64,000 nucleotides of DNA from assembly GCF_016756535.1 (NCBI RefSeq), contig NZ_AP023248.1, forward strand, positions 186,001-250,000, written 5' to 3'. The position numbers and the translations under genes were made by a program. The notes under the pieces were generated by a model that worked only from the letters and a program-made list of their open reading frames with translations, was not told where the DNA came from and ran no database searches. Below are positions 34,030-42,025 of this stretch, piece by piece (position 1 is the first letter of the stretch; each line of letters begins with the position of its first letter). This DNA is from Mesorhizobium sp. 131-2-1 (GTDB taxonomy: Bacteria > Pseudomonadota > Alphaproteobacteria > Rhizobiales > Rhizobiaceae).

Positions 34030-34710
34030 TCAGCCTTCCAGGCCGAGCCGCTTCATCACGGCAGCTGTCAGCCGCTCGCAGCGCCGACCGGCGAAGGGGA
34101 AGGCCTCGAGCAGCACTGGCCCGATCTGGTCATCCAGCGCCTTGCGTAGCAGGGCGCGGGCGCGGTGCAGTCTTGTCTTGACGGTTTGTGGCCGCACGCC
34201 GAGCAGTTCTGAAGTCTCTTCAATGCTCAGGCCCTCGATCACCCGCGCCACGAATACCATCCGGTAGACATCGGGAAGGCTGTCGGTTGCCCGTTCCACT
34301 AGTTGGAGGATCTGCCGTTGCGCCATGGTCCGCTCCGGATCGTCGCTGGGGTTGAGAGGGAACGGGATGATCTCGGCCTGCGAGTTCTCGGGCATCGCCA
34401 CCGTTCGCCGTCTTTTGCGCAACCGGCCGAGCGCTTCGTTGATGACGATGCGCGACAGCCATGTGCCGAGCGAGGCATCGCCGCGAAAACTCTCGAGATG
34501 GGCGAAGGCCCTGACATAGGCCTCCTGGACAATGTCCTCGGCCTCGGCGTCGTTGCGCACCACGCCGCGGGCGATGCGGTAAAGCCGCTGGTTATGCGTC
34601 TTGATGATGGTGCGGAAGGCGGCGCCGTCGCGCGCCACGGCCCGCCGTGCCAATTCCAGGTCGCTAGAGGCAGCGATGATTTCGGTCGCGTCTCGTCGAA
34701 CGTACGACAT
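34030..34710 (-). CDS. ECF (extracytoplasmic function) RNA polymerase sigma factor
   Basis: This 226-residue protein has sigma region 2 (about 30-105: RLYRIARGVVRNDAEAEDIV, YVRAFAHLESFRGDASLGTW) and region 4 (about 145-205: LPDVYRMVFVARVIEGLSIE, LLGVRPQTVKTRLHRARALL). No anti-sigma gene of a familiar type is adjacent. Its own promoter (34735-34759) has the same GGAAC-N16-CATC layout as three neighbouring promoters, so it is probably self-activating and drives DUF4142-cupredoxin, folE and a decayed Rieske gene. The start is supported by AAGGAGA just upstream. Confidence 0.95.
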   Translation of the reverse strand: MSYVRRDATEIIAASSDLELARRAVARDGAAFRTIIKTHNQRLYRIARGVVRNDAEAEDIVQEAYVRAFAHLESFRGDASLGTWLSRIVINEALGRLRKRRRTVAMPENSQAEIIPFPLNPSDDPERTMAQRQILQLVERATDSLPDVYRMVFVARVIEGLSIEETSELLGVRPQTVKTRLHRARALLRKALDDQIGPVLLEAFPFAGRRCERLTAAVMKRLGLEG

Positions 34711-34734
34711 GAGCAGTCTCCTTGCCCTTCAATA

Positions 34735-34759
34735 GATGGGTCTCGACAACAAGGGTTCC
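34735..34759 (-). promoter_or_regulatory. ECF-type promoter for the sigma factor gene
   Basis: The minus strand reads GGAAC, 16 bases, CATCTATTG. It sits about 25 bp before the sigma start, giving a short leader with the ribosome site. The layout matches three other promoters nearby, which suggests autoregulation. Confidence 0.7.
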
Positions 34760-34769
34760 CGGAAATTCG

Positions 34770-35438
34770 TCACACCGGAATCGACGACAGGAATTCACGC
34801 CTGAGATCGACGTTCGTGTCGAAAGCACCAAGCATGCGTTTGGTGACCATGCGCGTGCCGTGCGCGTGGACGCCGCGCGATGTCATGCAGCCATGCTCGG
34901 CGACAAGCACGACAGCCACTCCACCCGGCTGCAGGGCATCCTCGATGGCGCGAGCGATGTCATCCGTGAGCCGCTCCTGTATCTGCAGGCGGCGGGCGCA
35001 GGCTTCGACAACCCTTGCCAATTTGGAGATACCCACCACTCGGTTGACGGGCATGTAGGCGATGTACGCTTTGCCGCGGATTGCTGCCATGTGGTGTTCG
35101 CAGAAAGAGTGAAACGCAATGTCGTGCAGTTCGACCGCCTGGTCATAACCGCCGATCTCATCGAACGTCCGTTCGAGCATCACCGCAGGATCTTGCCGAT
35201 AGCCGGCAAACCACTCTTCATAGGCACGCACGACACGCGCAGGAGTATCGACAAGCCCGGGCCGGGCCGGATCGTCGCCGGCCCATGAGATCAGCGTCCT
35301 GACCGCGGCCTCTGCATCGAAGCGCGTCGGGCGAGCGCGTCCGACTGTCCTGGGCATGCCGTTTCCCGCTGAATTTCCCTGGGCGGCGGCCGGCACGCCG
35401 TCTTCGGTGCCGTCCAGAATTTGCGAATGCAGGTCCAT
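34770..35438 (-). CDS. folE: GTP cyclohydrolase I
   Basis: This 222-residue enzyme has the zinc and active-site segments FHSFCEHHMAAIRGKAYIAY and EHGCMTSRGVHAHGTRMVT (Cys-His-Cys zinc site), plus DTPARVVRAYEEWFAGYRQD. It turns GTP into 7,8-dihydroneopterin triphosphate for folate or pterin synthesis. The ATG at 35436-35438 follows GGAGAGACAG; the frame extends 34 codons further up, but the promoter at 35470-35494 lies within that extension, so the shorter start is right. The ECF-type promoter makes this likely a stress-induced copy rather than, or in addition to, a housekeeping one. Confidence 0.95.
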   Translation of the reverse strand: MDLHSQILDGTEDGVPAAAQGNSAGNGMPRTVGRARPTRFDAEAAVRTLISWAGDDPARPGLVDTPARVVRAYEEWFAGYRQDPAVMLERTFDEIGGYDQAVELHDIAFHSFCEHHMAAIRGKAYIAYMPVNRVVGISKLARVVEACARRLQIQERLTDDIARAIEDALQPGGVAVVLVAEHGCMTSRGVHAHGTRMVTKRMLGAFDTNVDLRREFLSSIPV

Positions 35439-35469
35439 CTGTCTCTCCAGTTCCACGTTCGAACCATTG

Positions 35470-35494
35470 GATGCGCCTAGCGAGGATTGGTTCC
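35470..35494 (-). promoter_or_regulatory. ECF-type promoter for folE
   Basis: The minus strand reads GGAAC, 16 bases, CATCCAATG, matching the sigma gene and DUF4142 promoters. The -10 end is about 32 bp before the folE ATG. Confidence 0.7.
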
Positions 35495-35541
35495 TGGTAG
35501 GCACGACACAGGGAGGAAGTCCCCACCCATGGCGAACCAAG

Positions 35542-35566
35542 GGAACCTTTCGAAAAGCGCTGCATC
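35542..35566 (+). promoter_or_regulatory. ECF-type promoter for the decayed Rieske gene
   Basis: The plus strand reads GGAAC, 16 bases, CATCCAATT. It points away from folE toward the Rieske pseudogene, whose ATG at 35626 has an AAGGAGA ribosome site. It is the only one of the four sites on the plus strand. Confidence 0.65.
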
Positions 35567-35625
35567 CAATTTCATGTCCGGCGCACGGTCAACGTAAGCC
35601 GTCGGGATCGTGAAGGAGAACCAAG

Positions 35626-35940
35626 ATGGTATCGCAACAGTCCGTGGAAGCCGACCCCGACCTCGCTCTTGATGTGTTCATCGTGGCAATCGCGATAATG
35701 CCCATGCCGCCGGTTGGCTGGTGGTCCTGGTACGCGTCGGCGACGATATGCTGGCGGTCGACGGCACATGTACCCACTGCGGCGCACCGCTGGCGTGCTG
35801 AGTCGTAATTGGCTGCATGGTTCGCTGTTTCTGGCACCAGGCCTGCATTGGTCTTCGTACCGGCAAGCGCTCGGTGCGCGTGACGCGCGGCGCGGCCCTG
35901 GTCCACGTCAAGACGCGATCCGCGGCCGCCCGGTGGCTGT
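35626..35940 (+). pseudogene. Rieske [2Fe-2S] N-terminal domain remnant
   Basis: An ATG with a good ribosome site begins MVSQQSVEADPDLALDVFIV. After a frame change near 35670-35715 the reading continues as AGWLVVLVRVGDDMLAVDGT and CTHCGAPLA, then after an in-frame TGA as VVIGCMVRCFWHQACIGLRT and GKRSVRV. CTH(x)GAPLA and CxWHxACxxLRTG are the two Rieske cluster motifs found at the front of some FAD-dependent ferredoxin reductases. The rest of such a protein is missing, and the remnant runs into the 3' end of the hydantoinase gene on the other strand. The gene is broken by at least one frameshift, one stop and loss of its 3' part, although its ECF-type promoter is intact. Confidence 0.75.
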
Positions 35941-37926
35941 CGCGACGACGATGGCTTCGACGAAACTGCGCTCGCCCTCGATTGTGGCAACCCGTATGTC
36001 CCGTGAGATCTCGATCCGTGCCTGATCGGTCCCGGCGCGCTCGGCGAGACCTGCCGCCAAGGCGCGAATGTGGGCTTCGGCGGCGGCCATTGCTTCGTCC
36101 TCGGTGTCAAAGTCGTCCAGCCGCAGGCCGGAATTGAGACGAAAAAGCCCGATCTCCGGCTGGCTAACGCGGGCTTCTGCCGACATCCGTACCTGCCCGA
36201 CCACCGCGCCTAGCGCATTGGCGACGTCGGCATGTTCGGCGATCTTGCACGCATTGCCGATGATCGGCGGCAGCCCCGCGTAGTGAAGCGATGCCGAAGC
36301 GCCGAGGCCGATCACCGGCCGGTCGAGTGCGATCGACAACTGCGCCATGCCGCCTCGCCGGCCAACCGCCCGCTGAACCAGCGGGTTGGCAATGGAGACG
36401 TCGCCATCCAGCCCGTCCTCGGCAAAGACTGTTTCAAGAATGGCTTCGCCCGAACGCCGGGTCACCGCGGCAAGAACCATCTCGGAAAAAGCTTCTGGGC
36501 CTTTGGCGACATGATGCCCCTGGCCGTCACGCTTGCGTGCGAACAATTCGGCGCCCAGTCGAGCCGCGACAGGATCCCAGTTGTCCTGCCGACCGAGCAC
36601 ATGGGCCGCATCGGATGGCGTGAAGCCCGCGATATGCACCAGACCGCGCGCGACCAGGCGATTGAGTGTCGCGACCTGTGACGTCGATACGAGCAGCCGA
36701 TCAAGCGCGGCGGGAATTGCCGAAATGTCAGCATAGAGCCGCGCCTCGGTAACTGTTAGGCCCGCAGCCAGACGCTCGGGCACTCCTGTGCGCAATGCAA
36801 AGCGGCCGTCCAGCCGGCTGGTGTTAGGGCTGAGCAATTGCCGCTTGAGGCCTTTGTATATGGCATCGTCTTGCTTCACCGCGGCCAGCGCCAGCGGCAC
36901 GAGCCGACGGGGGCCTAGGACGATCGTCGAAGTCAGCGACCGCTCATGGAGCGAGACTTCCGAATCTCCACCGAGGCCAAAGGTGCGCATGGCGACGGCT
37001 TCCACCATGGTTCGCATTCCGCCAACGGTAGCGCCTTCCGGATCGAGCCGCAGGCGGCCGCCGTCCAGAACGGCGATGTCGGTGGTGGTGCCGCCGATGT
37101 CGGACACCACTGCGTCATCGATGCCGGTCATGTACCGGGCCCCCACCAGGCTTGCCGCTGGTCCTGACAGGATGGTCTCGATCGGCCGGGCGCGAGCGAA
37201 TTCAGCGGCGATAAGCGCGCCGTCGCCGCGCACGACCATGAGCGGAGCGACGATCCCGCGTCTTGTCAGAAAGCCCTCGGTGGCGTCGACAAGGCGATCG
37301 ATCATCGAGATCAGTCGCGCATTGAGAAGCGTGGTCAGCGCCCGACGCGGGCCGCCGAGTTTCGACGACAGTTCGTGCGAACAGGTCACCGGAAGCCCGG
37401 TGCGCTCGCGGATGACGTCACGTGCCAAGATCTCATGTTCAGGATTGCGAACCGCAAAATAGGAGGCCACGGCGACGCCTGAAACCGTGTCGGCGAGAGA
37501 CGGCAAGGCTGCAACGAGAGCGTCCAGAACCAGCTGACGCGGCTCGCCGTGGGCGTCATGTCCGCCCGGGCAAAGAATCACGGGATCGGCGCCAAGAGCT
37601 TTTGACAATTCGTTCAGGGCAAGATCGGCTTCAGTGAAGCCGATCATCACAAGAGCGACCCGTCCGCCCTGACCTTCGACGAGAGCGTTAGTTGCAAGGG
37701 TGGTCGACATCGAGACAAGTTTGATCGCGCTGGATGCGATGGCAGCCTCGGACAAAACAGCGTCGACCGCGCCGGCGATGCCCTCGGCAAGATCGTGCCG
37801 CGTGGTCAGCGATTTGGCCTTGGCCACGATGCCGCTGGATTCCGACCACAGCACGGCATCGGTGTACGTGCCGCCGGTATCGATGCCCAGATACAGAGGT
37901 GACGGCTGGTGCCCATATGCGTTCAT
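35908..37926 (-). CDS. Hydantoinase/oxoprolinase family protein, HyuA-like
   Basis: This 672-residue protein has the ASKHA-type ATP-binding signatures of the hydantoinase A/oxoprolinase family: YLGIDTGGTYTDAVLWSESS at the N terminus, MSTTLATNALVEG, and VVSDIGGTTTDIAVLDGGRL in the middle. HyuA proteins normally work with a HyuB partner in ATP-dependent opening of hydantoin or oxoproline rings; no HyuB gene is present here. It lies 5 bp after the ferredoxin gene, in an apparent trHb-fdxA-hyuA operon. The substrate is unknown. A role in an N-methylhydantoin branch of creatinine breakdown cannot be excluded but is not supported by position. Confidence 0.88.
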   Translation of the reverse strand: MNAYGHQPSPLYLGIDTGGTYTDAVLWSESSGIVAKAKSLTTRHDLAEGIAGAVDAVLSEAAIASSAIKLVSMSTTLATNALVEGQGGRVALVMIGFTEADLALNELSKALGADPVILCPGGHDAHGEPRQLVLDALVAALPSLADTVSGVAVASYFAVRNPEHEILARDVIRERTGLPVTCSHELSSKLGGPRRALTTLLNARLISMIDRLVDATEGFLTRRGIVAPLMVVRGDGALIAAEFARARPIETILSGPAASLVGARYMTGIDDAVVSDIGGTTTDIAVLDGGRLRLDPEGATVGGMRTMVEAVAMRTFGLGGDSEVSLHERSLTSTIVLGPRRLVPLALAAVKQDDAIYKGLKRQLLSPNTSRLDGRFALRTGVPERLAAGLTVTEARLYADISAIPAALDRLLVSTSQVATLNRLVARGLVHIAGFTPSDAAHVLGRQDNWDPVAARLGAELFARKRDGQGHHVAKGPEAFSEMVLAAVTRRSGEAILETVFAEDGLDGDVSIANPLVQRAVGRRGGMAQLSIALDRPVIGLGASASLHYAGLPPIIGNACKIAEHADVANALGAVVGQVRMSAEARVSQPEIGLFRLNSGLRLDDFDTEDEAMAAAEAHIRALAAGLAERAGTDQARIEISRDIRVATIEGERSFVEAIVVATATGRPRIAS

Positions 37927-37931
37927 TTTGA

Positions 37932-38270
37932 TCAGTCACCCAGCCCGGGTTCCGGAGAGAAATATTTCGCGAGCTTGTTTGCCTCGCCGTCGAACCCCTT
38001 GGCGTCGGCGGGCGGATCACGCCTGATCGCAATATTAGGCCACACAGGCGCGTACTCAGCATTCAGCGCGAGCCAATCGTCGAGACCAGGCGCGGTGCCG
38101 GGAAAAATGGCCTTCGCGGAGCATTCGGGTTCGCAGACGCCACAGTCGATGCATTCATCGGGATGGATGACGAGCATGTTCTCACCCTCGTAGAAACAGT
38201 CCACGGGACAGACTTCCACGCAGTCCATGTATTTGCATCTGATGCAATTGTCGGTGATCACGAACGTCAT
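37932..38270 (-). CDS. fdxA: 7Fe ferredoxin (FdxA-type)
   Basis: This 112-residue ferredoxin starts [20 protein letters not shown]. It has the 3Fe-4S/4Fe-4S cysteine pattern ([17 protein letters not shown] and [11 protein letters not shown]) followed by the longer FdxA tail ([17 protein letters not shown]). The ATG at 38268-38270 overlaps the stop of the globin gene by 4 bp; the frame extends upstream into the globin gene but that is shadow. It probably passes electrons to or from a partner in its operon, such as the truncated haemoglobin. Confidence 0.94.
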   Translation of the reverse strand: MTFVITDNCIRCKYMDCVEVCPVDCFYEGENMLVIHPDECIDCGVCEPECSAKAIFPGTAPGLDDWLALNAEYAPVWPNIAIRRDPPADAKGFDGEANKLAKYFSPEPGLGD

Positions 38271-38671
38271 GCGGCGTGTCTCAGCCATGCCGGGTCGGGA
38301 CGATAGAACAAGGTCAGCTTCAGGCTTTCGGCGAGGTGGGCCGCCTTCAGCCAACAGAGCCCCGCAGCCTCGCTGTCAAGCAATTCGTCGCAACTGTCGC
38401 CAAACAAGGCGAGGCACCGGTCGAGCAGACCGATTTCCAACCCACCCATGTGCTTGCGGACCGCGACGAGACTTCCCTTGTAGTACCCGGTTGTCAGCAT
38501 GACCGAGGACCAGAAATCGTACATCTTCGCCAGACCCGTTTCCCGATCTTCGGCAACGGCGCGCTCGAGAATCGGTCCGAGATCTGCGTCGGCACGGATC
38601 TTGCCGTAGAAGGAGTCAACGAGCAGTCGGCTCTGCTCTTCGGAAATCGGGGCTGTCTGTGTCAAGGGCAT
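38267..38671 (-). CDS. Group III truncated haemoglobin
   Basis: This 134-residue protein matches group III truncated globins: [20 protein letters not shown], the haem-pocket segment [20 protein letters not shown] with the candidate proximal histidine in KHMG, and [17 protein letters not shown] near the end. The family binds oxygen or nitric oxide, and some members detoxify NO. It is the first gene of a globin-ferredoxin-hydantoinase operon and follows a CBS-BON gene. The function here is inferred only. Confidence 0.88.
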   Translation of the reverse strand: MPLTQTAPISEEQSRLLVDSFYGKIRADADLGPILERAVAEDRETGLAKMYDFWSSVMLTTGYYKGSLVAVRKHMGGLEIGLLDRCLALFGDSCDELLDSEAAGLCWLKAAHLAESLKLTLFYRPDPAWLRHAA

Positions 38672-38698
38672 ACTCTGATCCAGCGCTCATCCGGCCCT

Positions 38699-39397
38699 TC
38701 AGACCACGATGTAGGTCATATCGAGGGGAATGCGGTGATCATCGATAGCCCGCACGCCAGCGGTGTTTTCAGCCAGAATGAGCGTTGCTTTCCGCTCCTG
38801 CTCGGACAGGTAAGCTCCCCAGAAGGTAACCACGCCGTTGGTCACGGTCACGTCCGAACGTCCGGTCGAGGGCCATGATTCGGATTGCAAGGCGTCAATA
38901 ATCTCCAGCCTGATGCTGCTGTCGTCATGCGAGACCGGAGCGCGCCAACCTTTCCTGGCGACGACCAGGGCCTGCACCAGATTCGCACGGCTGACGATCC
39001 CCACCACCTGTCCGTCGCGCAGCACCGGAACACGCTTGATCCGATTGTGTTCAAGCAGGGTTGCGATCTCGACGACTGGCGTACTCTCGACCACAGTCGC
39101 AACCTGCTTTGTCATGACGTCGGTCACATGCTCGGAATGAGACTTGACATAGCCTTCTGCAAGAGCGGCGTTGTTGGCGAAAAGCCGAAGCCACCAGGAA
39201 CGATGTTGCGGGGCGGTGCCGATCTCTGCCCGGCGGATCAGGTCTCCTTCACTAACGATGCCCAGCAGCGCACCTCTATCAATCACCGGCACGGCGCTGA
39301 TCCCGTGCGACAGAAGGGCATCGGCAACCTCATCAACCGTACTGTGCGGCCCAACCGCGATGACCGGTGACGTCATGACGTCCTTGGCGATCAGCAT
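38699..39397 (-). CDS. CBS-pair and BON domain protein
   Basis: This 232-residue protein has two CBS motifs (about 1-60, KDVMTSPVIAVGPHSTVDEV, and about 90-145, VTDVMTKQVATVVESTPVVE) and a C-terminal BON-like domain (about 155-225, SDVTVTNGVVTFWGAYLSEQ). CBS pairs bind adenosyl ligands and often act as energy or redox sensors. The ATG at 39395-39397 follows AAGGAGAACGAA. It begins 11 bp after an uncharacterised gene, so the two are co-transcribed. A second, shorter CBS protein is encoded at 60596-61036. Confidence 0.9.
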   Translation of the reverse strand: MLIAKDVMTSPVIAVGPHSTVDEVADALLSHGISAVPVIDRGALLGIVSEGDLIRRAEIGTAPQHRSWWLRLFANNAALAEGYVKSHSEHVTDVMTKQVATVVESTPVVEIATLLEHNRIKRVPVLRDGQVVGIVSRANLVQALVVARKGWRAPVSHDDSSIRLEIIDALQSESWPSTGRSDVTVTNGVVTFWGAYLSEQERKATLILAENTAGVRAIDDHRIPLDMTYIVV

Positions 39398-39408
39398 TTC
39401 GTTCTCCT

Positions 39409-39948
39409 TCACCTGTCTGTTGACGGCAGGACCGCCGGCAAGGCCTTTCCCGAGCCTTGCCCGTCGTGTGACAGGCCAGCATGGAGGCGGATCGCGCGAT
39501 AGAACTCCCTTGCATGGAAAGCATAGGCTTCCAGATCGGCCGGATCCCCAGCGAACAGCCCCATGCCCTCGGCTTTCCGGAAAAACCAGGGAGCGGGCAA
39601 ACCAGGTTCGAGCGCCTTCACCGCAACAGCAGCAAGCAATGGCAGGCCCTCGTCCGCATCGTCGTCCATCAGTTGTTCGAGTGCATCCCGGATCACCCCT
39701 GTTGCGTCCGAACCAACCATACTCTCGGCCAGTCTTGCATAGGTGATCGGCAGCCGGCTCCGTGCTTGCAGGAGCAGTTCCTCACGGAGCCGTGTTTTAA
39801 GAGCGTTGTCATCAGGAGGAGCGATTGGGACGCGGTCATCTACGTCGAGGCGGTTGGCAGATACCATTCGACCGACCACATGGCGCTGAATGTCCGGGCC
39901 GGAAAGTATCCTGCCGAAATCGTGTTCAAGCCTGTCCATTATCATCAT
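39409..39948 (-). CDS. Uncharacterised protein in operon with CBS-BON gene
   Basis: I do not recognise this protein as a named family. From MMIMDRLEHDFGRILSGPDI it has 179 residues, with a helical middle (LKTRLREELLLQARSRLPIT) and a C-terminal half (EGLPLLAAVAVKALEPGLPA, PWFFRKAEGMGLFAGDPADL) containing a pattern seen in some uncharacterised alphaproteobacterial proteins. The start is uncertain: the frame is open up to 40221 and includes a Cys-x-x-Cys (FVCPACKDE), so a longer protein with a small metal motif is possible; no start has a strong ribosome site. It lies 11 bp before the CBS-BON gene. Confidence 0.6.
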   Translation of the reverse strand: MMIMDRLEHDFGRILSGPDIQRHVVGRMVSANRLDVDDRVPIAPPDDNALKTRLREELLLQARSRLPITYARLAESMVGSDATGVIRDALEQLMDDDADEGLPLLAAVAVKALEPGLPAPWFFRKAEGMGLFAGDPADLEAYAFHAREFYRAIRLHAGLSHDGQGSGKALPAVLPSTDR

Positions 39949-40259
39949 CGCCGAGCCCAAGGGTGCCCTTCGCGCGATATCGCCAAGAGCTCCCCCTGGC
40001 GTTGAGACCTGCTGGCTGGCACCCGATCCTGTAAATTTCGCTGCGACGGAGCTTGCCTCGTCCTTACATGCAGGACAAACGAAATTTATTGCCGCTTTAG
40101 CACAATTATTTTGCATCAGGATTTCGATTGCGGCGGGGGGCGCAGCCCTTCCCTTTTCGGATTCGATATGTACTTTTGATTGGATGAGCCGCCGCACCCG
40201 AAGTGTCCTGGCTTTCAGCATGCGGTGATTTCGGGCCGAATACGGTAGCAGGAGATTTT

Positions 40260-40562
40260 ATGATGATCACTGGTGCTCAATGCCGTGCCGCTCGCGCGCT
40301 GGTCGAATGGACCCGTGATAAGCTCGCCGGCAATTCAGGCGTGGATGCGTTGGTCATCGAAGAATTCGAGCGTCGGATCAGCCTTCCCGACCGGGATGTC
40401 CGCGACACGTTGCAAACCGCGCTTGAAAACGCCGGCGCCGTTTTCATCGCCGAGAACGGCGGCGGTATTGGCGTTCGCCTGAAACTCAACCGCTCGGAAG
40501 TCAAGCGGATCGGCGTCCTTGAGAATGAAGGCGGCATTGTCGGTATAGATGCCGTTCCATAG
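40260..40562 (+). CDS. Small helix-turn-helix-like (XRE-type) protein
   Basis: This 100-residue protein starts MMITGAQCRAARALVEWTRD. It follows the pattern of small rhizobial XRE-like regulators: QCRAARALVEWTRDKLAGNSGVDALVIEEFERRISLPDRDVRDTLQTALENAG in outline, then FIAENGGGIGVRLK. The ATG at 40260 has AGGAGA six bases upstream. It lacks a fully convincing recognition helix by eye, so DNA binding is likely but not certain. It is divergent from the gene ending at 39409. Confidence 0.75.
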   Translation: MMITGAQCRAARALVEWTRDKLAGNSGVDALVIEEFERRISLPDRDVRDTLQTALENAGAVFIAENGGGIGVRLKLNRSEVKRIGVLENEGGIVGIDAVP

Positions 40563-40657
40563 GCCCAAGGGTCTTCGGAGCTCGATGGATTCACGCTTAC
40601 AGCCCCCTGCTGGACAATTCAGACCCCGCTTAGCTGGGCACAAGCAAGGAAGCCCTC

Positions 40658-40864
40658 ATGACGGTTATCTGGGACGATCTCACCGAGGAGGAACGAACGG
40701 CACTCAAGCGAATGAACCGCGGACCTTACCCATCTCTATCGAAAGCCTTGGCCGAACGCCTTGTCTTTCTCGGACTGGCGGAAGCAAGACTGGGCGGGAC
40801 CGGGATAAACAGGGCCGGAAGAGAGCTAGTGATAGGCACCTTGCTTAGCGCCCGCCGCGACTAG
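40658..40864 (+). CDS. Small hypothetical protein (68 aa)
   Basis: This 68-residue frame starts MTVIWDDLTEEERTALKRMN, with an AGGAAG ribosome site 6 bases before the ATG. The N-terminal half is acidic and helical, and the C-terminal part (LVFLGLAEARLGGTGINRAG) resembles the small winged or helical proteins common in rhizobial genomes. I recognise no family. It lies 95 bp after the XRE-like gene in the same direction. Confidence 0.65.
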   Translation: MTVIWDDLTEEERTALKRMNRGPYPSLSKALAERLVFLGLAEARLGGTGINRAGRELVIGTLLSARRD

Positions 40865-41167
40865 GCCTGCGTCAAACCGATTGGATAACATCTGGCGGCG
40901 ACAGGTGCCGCTGACGGCATGCCGGAAGCAGCCGAACGCCACCTTTCTCGGAGGCTCCGCAGCGGGCGCTCCCGACAGGGATATCGTGCGCGGCGAACCC
41001 TTGATCGTTGTCAGCGAGCTGTCCAGGCGGCTCCCGCCTCCAGCTGAGTGGTCCTCACGCGGCGCTTTACCGGGACCGCAGCGAGCGCAAGGATGGCGTC
41101 CCGTCATTCGAGGCGGCCGCGGAATCCCAGGACGAACAACGACGATCATCCAACACGTAGGTCTCGA
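40865..41167. other. 303-bp gap with no supported gene
   Basis: Convergent gap between the small hypothetical gene and the end of the universal stress gene. Open frames exist on both strands (for example 40826-41149, minus), but none has a ribosome site or a recognisable protein. I see no clear terminator. Confidence 0.5.
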
Positions 41168-42025
41168 TCAAGTTCGGATCGGCGGCACCGCAAAAACATC
41201 CACGTCGACCGATCGCAGAATGCTTTCCGTCACGCTTCCCAGAAGTACCTTGATGAGGCCCGAACGACCATGCGTTCCGATCACCAGAAGATCGGGCGCC
41301 ACCTCCTTGATCGCCTCCATGATCGCTTCGACGGGGCCTCCTTCCTTGATACGCAGCGACCAGTTGTCGACACCAAAGTCGTTCGCTTCCAAAAACGCGA
41401 CCAGTTCCCTGTCCACCTGCAAACGTTCTGTCGCCACGTAGCGCGCGATCTCGTCCTTGCCTATTCCAGCATTTGACATTTTTCCCTTGGCGAACGCATC
41501 GAAACCATGGACCAGCGAAAGACTGGCGTCGCCTATTAGTCCAGTATCCCTAGCCATTCTGATTGCGCGCGCGGACGGCTTGGACATGTCCACAGCGGCC
41601 ATCACTTTTTTGTAGGAATGTTCTACCTCTGCATTCACCATGAGCACCGGGCATGGTCCGGTACGGATCACACGTTCGATAGTCGTTCCGACAAAAATAT
41701 CGCGTAGCAACTGCTTGCGGTGCGCGCCCATGACAATGAGATTGATCGAACGCGCCTCGGCCGCCTTCAGAATGCCGTCGAACGGATCACCAGCGACAAC
41801 CGCGGAATCACACTTGAGTCCTTGGAGTTCGGCGATCGAGCCCACTTGTTCTTCAAGATACCTCTGCGCCTCCCGTCTTTCGAGGTCGACCATGCCTGAG
41901 GGTTGGTCGTCGTCGACGACATGAACGAGCGTGAGTTCCGCGGTAATCTCCCGGGCCAAGAGGCCGGCCCGTCGCAATGCCCGTTGTGAACGGGTGGAAA
42001 AATCTGTCGCCGCGAGGATTTTCAT
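41168..42025 (-). CDS. Universal stress protein, tandem UspA domains
   Basis: This 285-residue protein contains two Usp domains (about 1-135 and 140-285). Each starts with a beta strand and Asp (ILAATDFSTRSQRALRRAGL, VMAAVDMSKPSARAIRMARD) and ends with the nucleotide motif (VMGAHRKQLLRDIFVGTTIE; VIGTHGRSGLIKVLLGSVTE). The second has the full G-x2-G-x9-G(S/T) ATP pattern. Such proteins respond to starvation and low oxygen. It stands alone, divergent from an Rnk-like gene across 447 bp. Confidence 0.93.
   Translation of the reverse strand: MKILAATDFSTRSQRALRRAGLLAREITAELTLVHVVDDDQPSGMVDLERREAQRYLEEQVGSIAELQGLKCDSAVVAGDPFDGILKAAEARSINLIVMGAHRKQLLRDIFVGTTIERVIRTGPCPVLMVNAEVEHSYKKVMAAVDMSKPSARAIRMARDTGLIGDASLSLVHGFDAFAKGKMSNAGIGKDEIARYVATERLQVDRELVAFLEANDFGVDNWSLRIKEGGPVEAIMEAIKEVAPDLLVIGTHGRSGLIKVLLGSVTESILRSVDVDVFAVPPIRT

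Noticed and set aside
35908..37926. Hydantoinase A as part of an N-methylhydantoin route for creatinine
   Set aside because: It is 15 kb from the creatinine locus, lacks HyuB, and no creatinine deaminase or carbamoylsarcosine hydrolase was seen; the creatininase route is already complete.
40826..41149. Minus-strand open frame in the gap before the universal stress gene
   Set aside because: No ribosome site, low-complexity composition and no recognisable family.
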